Shown in pieces: positions 59,301-64,000 of a stretch of 64,000 bases of DNA (positions are counted from its first letter, which is position 1; every line of letters begins with the position of its first letter). This DNA is from Protonemura montana (lineage: Eukaryota; Arthropoda; Insecta; Plecoptera; Nemouridae): contig OX387603.1 in NCBI GenBank assembly GCA_947568835.1, forward strand, positions 11,206,151 to 11,270,150. Direction: 5' to 3'. The translations under genes were made by a program, and so were the position numbers. The notes under the pieces are model-generated. The model had not been told where the DNA came from. It ran no database searches and worked only from the letters and a program-made list of their open reading frames with translations.

Positions 59301-60635
59301 TGGAGTCCCCTATTTTCGTTAGTCAGGCTGGCTAGTCTTACATCTAGCACAGAGATCACTGATATTTTGTGGATATTTTGGTTTATCTACAGGAGAGTTT
59401 GCCTGTGTCTTTTCTGGGTTGAAGGGGGAAATTGTGTCTGGGTGATCACCCAACGGTATTTGGCAGCAAATAATGCAATAGGATGCTTCAGCATCGTTGT
59501 AGCACCAAAATAACGTATAAAATTGCAAATCTTCATCAACTTAAATCACCAAGTGGGCCCTTTCCATAGGACTCTCTGTGCGCGCACCTCTCCGTCCAGC
59601 TGGACCACAGTGTGGCAGGCTCAGAAGGTGGTTGCCCTGCTCTGGGCCCGCTCGCAGGAGTGGCTGCCATGCATGCACATGCCAAGCTGGCGCCCCAGAC
59701 AGCACACGACGCCGACTGGCGCGACTCACTGCCAGGTTTTGCTGCTACTGTGTGGGCTCTCTGCGTAGCGCTCTGGGGAGAGATGCCAGACTTGCAAGAT
59801 GCCGGGGACGCACCGCATCTGACCACCATGGTGAGTGAAGCACCGTTAACGTGGCACCATTAATGAATCAAGTAATCTTCCTTAAATCAACTTTTGAAAT
59901 ATTTTTATTTCAATCGGGATATTGAATTTTTTTTATTAAAAAAATGTCGATGAGCAAGTAACAGAAATCTAAGGGGGAAAAAAGTACAGCACAAATGAGT
60001 ATCAAGCATTTAGAATTTTATTATGAGTATATTAAGCAAAGATTAAATTCACTAAAGCTTCTTTATTTTAGGATGAAACCTTATTTAAATTGCAAACGCT
60101 TGCAATGCGCGGGGTATTTTATTATCAACAACACTATAACCGTCTCAAAATTTGATGCCCAAACGCGGACTCGAACCCCGATCTCCACCTTTCGCGGGTG
60201 TTGCTCTGAACCATTGAGTTATCTGGACAATTAGTAGAATTTAAATTAACAAATTTGTATTGAAAAAAAATAAGTTCCCTAATGGGTCAGTAGATGACGA
60301 ACGCACCAATTGGTAAAACGTCTCAATAATTCCTCCAGGTACGTCGCCGCGCCGTGAGCGACTGGCTCGAGTCGGCTGTCCTGCCAACAGTGAGGAGCGA
60401 GATTGCCGAGCCGCGTGGGACTGGTTCTGACCATATTGCCGAGGTCTTGTCGCTGCTGTCGGCCAACCAAGGCGTGGATGCTTGCCGCGTTGCGCAGGAA
60501 CACGGCGAGCACAACGCCGCTTTTCTGTTAGCGATGCTTCGAAGTGGTTCACGCGTTCGTCACTTCGCGCAGAGACAGCTGGCCATGTGGCGGGACGCCG
60601 AGGCCGACCAGTCCATCTCGCCCAAGCGGTTGAAG
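41315..60635 (+). CDS. Nup98-96: Nup98-Nup96 nucleoporin precursor (3' end beyond the window)
   Basis: Eighteen exons all join in frame: 41315-41369, 41593-41787, 41882-42163, 43342-43656, 45322-45614, 46695-46965, 47460-47649, 52990-53248, 53542-53765, 54010-54206, 54926-55165, 55626-55879, 56213-56359, 56828-57095, 57807-58187, 58791-58990, 59570-59830 and 60339-60635 (1443 codons). The Nup98 half has FG/GLFG repeats (TGLFG, SLFG, FGQ) split by a GLEBS motif (about 180-225: [25 protein letters not shown] segment), the docking site for Rae1. The autoproteolytic domain contains [12 protein letters not shown] and ends at [16 protein letters not shown]. The HF/S cut after residue 929 should free Nup98 from Nup96, a scaffold subunit of the Y complex. 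About 514 residues of Nup96 are seen; the remaining helical part must lie right of 64000. A transposon sits in the seventh intron. Confidence 0.95.
44329..44719. mobile_element. Candidate MITE in Nup98 intron
   Basis: Imperfect terminal inverted repeats of about 25 bp: the left begins gggttgatttcaccaacgcc, and the right end read in reverse begins ggggtcaatttcaacaacgcc. Length is 391 bp. The target duplication is not clear, so the superfamily is not assigned. Confidence 0.4.
45940..46112 (+). other. Candidate alternative last exon of Nup98
   Basis: A strong polypyrimidine acceptor (tttgccaccccttag) ends at 45939. In the phase left by the upstream exon (phase 0 at 45614) it reads 47 codons ([13 protein letters not shown] and so on, Arg-rich) to TGA at 46081-46083, then AATAAA at 46107-46112. 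GC content is like the coding exons, not the intron. If used, it would give a 427-residue FG-plus-GLEBS protein lacking the autoproteolytic domain and Nup96. It could instead be an unrelated GC-rich insertion. Confidence 0.35.
47740..48005. repeat. Left terminal and subterminal repeats of the pogo element
   Basis: Besides the terminal repeat, the motifs ccagttttggcca, tctggccagctg and ccagttgtggccac occur at about 47942-48000. They match the core of the terminal repeat (agttgtggcca) and may be extra transposase-binding sites. Confidence 0.55.
48476..50695 (-). CDS. pogo/Tigger-type transposase, DD35D
   Basis: A single-exon 739-residue protein. A psq-type helix-turn-helix is near residues 38-70 ([19 protein letters not shown]). 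A CENP-B-type DNA-binding domain covers about 92-165 ([12 protein letters not shown]). The DDE_1 nuclease core has Asp199 (FNMDETSF), Asp309 (VFLDGHSSH) and Asp345 (LQPLDVAFF). The last two Asp are separated by 35 residues, as in DD35D pogo relatives of the Tc1/mariner superfamily. All three catalytic acids are present. A lysine-rich linker (about 590-640) leads to a C-terminal domain ([30 protein letters not shown]) that I do not recognise, possibly a chromo/Tudor-like fold. No stop or frameshift is present. The ATG at 50695 was taken as start; Met5 is an alternative. Confidence 0.92.
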   Translation of the reverse strand: MDCRMAKTKMESERKKIDARRRQKTSVKRQLFMYSPSKVRSALTAIRDGMSVNAASNAFSVPRSTLRNKLSGRSPETTGHVGPSAVLGVNGENVLVDWILQTAKMGFPINKETVISSVQKMVEEGNFKTPFINNRPGCKWFRSFLKRNPTVSQKHAEYINAARGSITEEKIRRWFKEVTDLLGEDIRVLEEPERVFNMDETSFYLCPAGGLVLAKKGSPVYDQSSNSDKENITTLITVNAVGTHAPPLTVYKYERMPPVIARAAPPFWGLGKTEKGWMTGEAFFEYFSNVFHPFLIEKNFKLPVIVFLDGHSSHLTLHLSQFCRDNGIIVVCLYPNTTHILQPLDVAFFYPLKVKWRSMVRNWRYEHKGAEIRKQNIPTALNSILEDEKFSQAIISGFRVCGLYPFNADAVDYTKCTLKIRNEQASGKTTTSGLDHGSVLRHLESKIAKDTLTEFKTTGAKGLDWDGDICASMLYDVWNEYFAAASDLPIPDPEMILSNDAEENYTLDVSIGSPTTAGEVTVEDLGILDKDCPFELEPKPSSAAEELCLGSPPSSGKTTMETLLKDVIFWPEKKPAKKTRNRTVMPSVLTSSKWKEIHDAKEKEKDEKAEKKKKRQKKIPSSAATCERKRKLKAVSESEESDDSDDSTSFAEFRVKKHDFVIVEYEEEYFPGRVCAVNNAVGRVQVMSMTMSGPDWKWPEKEDVLWFPLMDIKEVIQPPRVVNSRQACHVPEILKYRKK
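50740..51225. repeat. Right terminal and subterminal repeats of the pogo element
   Basis: Copies of tggcca-centred motifs lie at about 50752, 50791, 50808 and 50838, plus a near-tandem double copy ggccacaactgg at about 51185-51215 that includes the terminal repeat. Confidence 0.55.
51567..51622. repeat. Short imperfect tandem repeat (TGCTTTG)
   Basis: About seven heptamer-like copies of tgctttg in a Nup98 intron, with interruptions. Confidence 0.65.
52141..52159. repeat. G19 homopolymer
   Basis: A run of about 19 G in the same Nup98 intron that hosts the transposon. Length is uncertain. Confidence 0.8.
54373..54414. repeat. 11-bp tandem repeat, about four units
   Basis: The unit attggtatagg repeats in a Nup98 intron, nearly perfect. 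Confidence 0.85.
57096..57806. other. Nup96 intron without features
   Basis: AT-rich intron between two Nup96 exons. Nothing recognisable. Confidence 0.6.
60156..60228 (-). repeat. tRNA-like sequence in Nup96 intron
   Basis: 73 nt on the minus strand fold as a cloverleaf: a 7-bp acceptor stem (GTCCAGA with TTTGGGC, some G-U), a D arm ACTC/GAGC, and a TTCGAGT T-loop with one mismatch in the stem. The anticodon arm has one mismatch and position 33 is G rather than T, so a working anticodon is doubtful. It is likely a tRNA-derived SINE head or a decaying tRNA gene. Confidence 0.5.
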
Positions 60636-62416
60636 GTACGTGTTGATAATCCAAAGATGCAACTAAAAGTTTGTTTTTCCGAGTTCCCCACAAATTTTCT
60701 GCAGAATAATTTTTTAGTATTGTATTAGTGACTCAGCAACACGTGAGAATAAAGCCATGCAAACAGATTGCTGTAATTTTGATTTTCACGTTTCATATAA
60801 TCCCTCTAAGGTTTAAAAAATAGCTGCTTACTAACTGCACGCAATTGAAAGATCTCTCGCTTAAAGTAAAAAATTCAAAGCAACTGCCGTGTTTGATTTA
60901 TTTTGTGCTTTTTTGAAGTCACAGTTCTATTTTGTTCTATAGAATTATTCATTTCATGTATTAGTTTAATTCTGTACACCTAATATTATCAGTCACATAA
61001 ATTGATTTTTATGAGAATGACACAGAAGGTTCAGATAACAACAAAAAAATGAACTTATGCCACAAAGCTTGTCAGAAGATAGCAACGAGTGTATGTGGGT
61101 TTTGAACGCTCCTTTAAGTTCCCCCATACATGTGTAATGCTTAGTGGAATAATGATTCTGAGTTTTGCTCTGTCAATAGGAGGTTACCCTTACGTTTTGT
61201 CTACATTTTCAGCAAGTAATTACATCGTAAGCCTGTTCATGCAAATACAAACATTCAATAATTCACTACTCACACAAATGGTTGACCCTGACTCGTGGTC
61301 TTATTATTTTCTAGACAGTGCATACTTCGTAGGGTAAATAAGTTCTTCTGGTTTTTAAGTACATAGAAGGAGGACCACTTTCTCACGGATCAAGTGTTTG
61401 TACTTATTAAAAAAGTTAATTTGGATGTTTTTTTCAAACCTTATTGAAGTATTCTACGTAAAAATTAAAAAATACCAGATACAGATAATTTGATACAGAT
61501 TTTATTTAATACTCACGTTTTTTGGAAATTATTACTTGTCATTGAATTTCCTTTCAAAATGTTGACTTTAATTCAAATAACATTTGGTTAAATTTGAAAA
61601 ACCTTGCACACCTCCAATATTTACGCGTTACACTAACGCCAAAAAAATGCCAGGAATTTGCTTATATTTTGTCTGGGCTGCAGCTATTTAGTTTATCAAT
61701 AAAGATGATAAATATTGAGTAATGAATTGCCATATTGATCATTATTTGGTAGCGACCAGTGATTATGACTGATAACAAATGTACTATAGAAGATTTGATT
61801 AACTAGCCAGTACCATTTCTTGCTATTTAAATGTAGATAATAAAACCAGAGGCTAGAATCAGAATTATTTCATTGAATTGGTGGCTCAAAATTTTTCCCT
61901 TATGGTTGGATAGGAGCATAAATTTGCTCTTTGGGGAAAGGGTTAGTTTAGGTAATGCATTATTATTACAGGGCAATGACCTACTTCACTTCGGCAAACT
62001 TAGCGCCAGTTTTACAAGGGCTAAAAGATAACAAATGCTCATGTCTAAGGTAACAGACAGTCAGATACTTCCATTTTCATCTAAACCTCCAGTTATCTTT
62101 TGTACTGGGCATAGTAGAACTGTCTCTCAATAGTGTGGTTTCCTGCTTGGCATACGAATGCATGCAATATGATGACGTCACCTGACATGTTAGGGTCAAG
62201 AGACTCCGCGTAGGGAGCTCGTTCACCTAGAAGCATGTACTTGTTGATTTGTCTCAAATAAGATCTACCTTGTTAGTTAAGTTAGTATTTAATACAAATT
62301 TTTTTTTAACTAGCACTCAATTTACCTTATTAAATTTATCATGATCAAAGACAATTGTTTAGAGCAGTGAATGTAGTTTATTCATCGTTTTCTATGGCGT
62401 GCATAATTTGTCACAA
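60636..62416. other. Start of a large Nup96 intron
   Basis: No Nup96 exon could be found here, and the expected C-terminal Nup96 helices are absent from the rest of the window. AT-rich, short frames only. Confidence 0.5.
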
Positions 62417-62510
62417 CTATTTATCAAGAAGTGACACTTCAATACTTCTGGAACAATTAAGATGCATTCTGTGATAACAACTTTCAAACTCGAAGTCCTT
62501 GTGAGCTGCC

Positions 62511-63590
62511 TCAAAATCGGCCATTATTTGGATCTGTGAACCAAGGAAGATGGGTGACTCGGCTCTGGTGCCTGCTTTTGAAATGATGGCTCGATTTGAC
62601 CGGGCTGACTTCGATAGGCTGGCTAACTTCAATCGGACGACTGACTTCGATAGGACGACTGACTTCGATAGGACGACTGACTTCCATCGGACGACTGACT
62701 TCTATCGGACGACTGACTTCGACAGGACGACTGACTTCCATCGGACGACTGACTTCCATCAGACGACTGACTTCCATCGGACGACTGACTTCTATCGGAC
62801 GACTGACTTTGATAGGACGACTGACTTCAATCGGACGACTGACTTCAATCGGACGACTGACTTCCATCGGACGACTGACTTCCATCGGACGACTGACTTC
62901 GATAGGACGACTGACTTCCATCGGACGACTGACTTCGATAGGACGACTGACTTCTATCGGACGACTGACTTCAATCGGACGACTGACTTCAATCGGACGA
63001 CTGACTTCGATAGGACGACTGACTTCTATCGGACGACTGACTTCTATCGGACGACTGACTTCCATCGGACGACTGACTTCTATCGGACGACTGACTTCGA
63101 TAGGACGACTGACTTCCATCGGACGACTGACTTCGATAGGACGGCTGACTTCCATCGGACGACTGACTTCGATAGGACGACTGACTTCAATCGGACGACT
63201 GACTTCGATAGGACGACTGACTTCAATCGGACGACTGACTTCCATCGGACGACTGACTTCGATAGGACGACTGACTTCCATCGGACGACTGACTTCGATA
63301 GGACGACTGACTTCGATAGGACGACTGACTTCAATCGGACGACTGACTTCGATAGGACGACTGACTTCTATTGGACGACTGACTTCCATCGGACGACTGA
63401 CGCCATGGGCGAAAAGGTTTGGCCTTTTGTGGCTCTCGAAGGCTTCACTGGGCTCAATGAGCTTACCATTCCCGTTAGGCAGTGCTTGCGTGAGCTGAGT
63501 CCCTGTTGAGAAGACACATTTTCGTTTGTTAGATATTAAACAGGCTATGATTGGCAGTAAGCACGTCCTTATTTGATTTTCATTGCTCAA
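62511..63590 (-). CDS. Repeat-containing open frame (hypothetical)
   Basis: A 359-codon minus-strand frame made of 44 hexapeptides (SRPIEV or SRPMEV type), flanked by non-repeat ends: a start side with ALPNGNGKLIEPSEAF and an end with HLPWFTDPNNGRF. A possible acceptor (cttctcaacag) ends at 63503 on the minus strand, so the real exon may start at 63502 and come from a gene further right. No known domain. An 18-bp repeat stays open in any frame that lacks a stop, so this may be only a minisatellite. The frame at 62417-62632 on the same strand could hold a continuation. Confidence 0.3.
   Translation of the reverse strand: MSNENQIRTCLLPIIACLISNKRKCVFSTGTQLTQALPNGNGKLIEPSEAFESHKRPNLFAHGVSRPMEVSRPIEVSRPIEVSRPIEVSRPIEVSRPIEVSRPMEVSRPIEVSRPMEVSRPIEVSRPIEVSRPIEVSRPIEVSRPMEVSRPIEVSRPMEVSRPIEVSRPIEVSRPMEVSRPIEVSRPIEVSRPIEVSRPIEVSRPIEVSRPIEVSRPIEVSRPMEVSRPIEVSRPMEVSRPMEVSRPIEVSRPIEVSRPIKVSRPIEVSRPMEVSRLMEVSRPMEVSRPVEVSRPIEVSRPMEVSRPIEVSRPIEVSRPIEVSQPIEVSPVKSSHHFKSRHQSRVTHLPWFTDPNNGRF
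62610..63401. repeat. 18-bp minisatellite, 44 units
   Basis: Consensus ttcNATMggacgactgac. Exactly 44 uninterrupted 18-bp units with no frame-changing indel. By third base the units are G 16, A 8, C 13 and T 7. G goes with A at the sixth base (GATA), the others with C (NATC). Odd units: the first (ggctggctaac), the seventh (GACAGG), the ninth (CATCAG), the thirtieth (acggctgac) and the forty-third (TATTGG). Confidence 0.97.
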
Positions 63591-64000
63591 TGTAAACTTA
63601 TTTTATCTCTGTAAATACAATTAAAATTTACAAAAAAATAAAATAACAATTTGTAATCAAAGAAGTAAAGTTACAAGTCTTCTTCACACGTTTGAAACAA
63701 AAGATGGTTTAACAAAATTTGTGTAAATTTCATAGAAACAACAAAAAAGTGATCTAAAAGTATTGATTTAATACTAGTATTGCTACATTTATTTGGGCAA
63801 AACATGTTCGGTGCCATTTAATTAATGTTCCATACTTATGAAAAGATTTTGCCAAAATTTTAGAAACAAATTAATTTTGTCATTTTTCATCACAAATGAA
63901 GTATGCAGACTGACTTAGCTGCCAGAGCCCAAGAGAAAGTTCTGCAGCCCACTTTTGATAATAATCTTGGTTCCTGATTATTAGAAGCCAGACACCACTT
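63591..64000. other. Right edge, no gene recognised
   Basis: AT-rich sequence, probably still inside the large Nup96 intron. Nothing recognisable. Confidence 0.4.

Noticed and set aside
60241..60693. 150-codon minus-strand frame
   Set aside because: Antisense shadow of the last Nup96 exon in the window.
61089..61337. 82-codon hydrophobic + strand frame as a Nup96 exon
   Set aside because: No Nup96 similarity and no matching splice phase.
62550..63509. 319-codon + strand frame of FDRTTD-type hexamers as a real protein
   Set aside because: This is the frame in which unit differences change amino acids most (Asp, Asn, His, Tyr), so it is the least likely to be selected.
1..64000. CRISPR array, operon, phage or bacterial defence system
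   Set aside because: The window is eukaryotic throughout; the only regular array has directly adjacent 18-bp units without spacers.

Overview
This is animal nuclear DNA: AT-rich, with short GC-richer coding exons in consensus GT-AG introns. The gene content points to an arthropod, probably a hexapod or crustacean. The evidence is an annexin very like insect annexin B9, with two alternative last exons, and a divergent ionotropic-receptor-type gene of the protostome chemosensory family. Species cannot be told from the sequence. Exons were joined by eye from splice sites, reading frame and family knowledge, so ends may be off by a base or two.

Layout. 1-8300: probable 3' end of an unidentified + strand gene (microexon, two similar alternative exons, a last exon) and a 1-kb piggyBac-type non-autonomous element. 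8362-10984 (-): Cdc37, the kinase-specific Hsp90 co-chaperone. 11722-17994 (+): annexin, head-to-head with Cdc37. 19419-23146 (-): MFSD8/CLN7-like lysosomal MFS transporter. 23.2-30.1 kb: intergenic, with a GGT microsatellite, G and C tracts and a fold-back element also present in an annexin intron. 30111-35095 (-): ionotropic receptor. 35626-37776 (+): trimethyllysine dioxygenase (carnitine synthesis), head-to-head with the receptor. 38162-40737 (-): ADCK2-like mitochondrial atypical kinase, tail-to-tail with the dioxygenase. 41315 to beyond 60635 (+): Nup98-Nup96 precursor, 18 exons seen, with GLEBS motif and HF/S self-cleavage site; its 3' end lies outside the window.

A Nup98 intron holds an apparently intact pogo-type DNA transposon (47740-51225) with perfect 26-bp inverted ends, TA duplication and an uninterrupted 739-residue transposase on the opposite strand. 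Another Nup98 intron holds a candidate alternative last exon with its own AATAAA. After the last Nup96 exon seen lies an 18-bp minisatellite of exactly 44 units (62610-63401), open in several frames.

The conserved genes are unrelated housekeeping functions in compact head-to-head and tail-to-tail pairs and form no pathway. I found no rRNA, CRISPR array or prokaryotic-type system. The items most worth following are the minisatellite and its minus-strand frame, the pogo element, the Nup98 alternative exon, the duplicated exon pair near the left end and the fold-back family.
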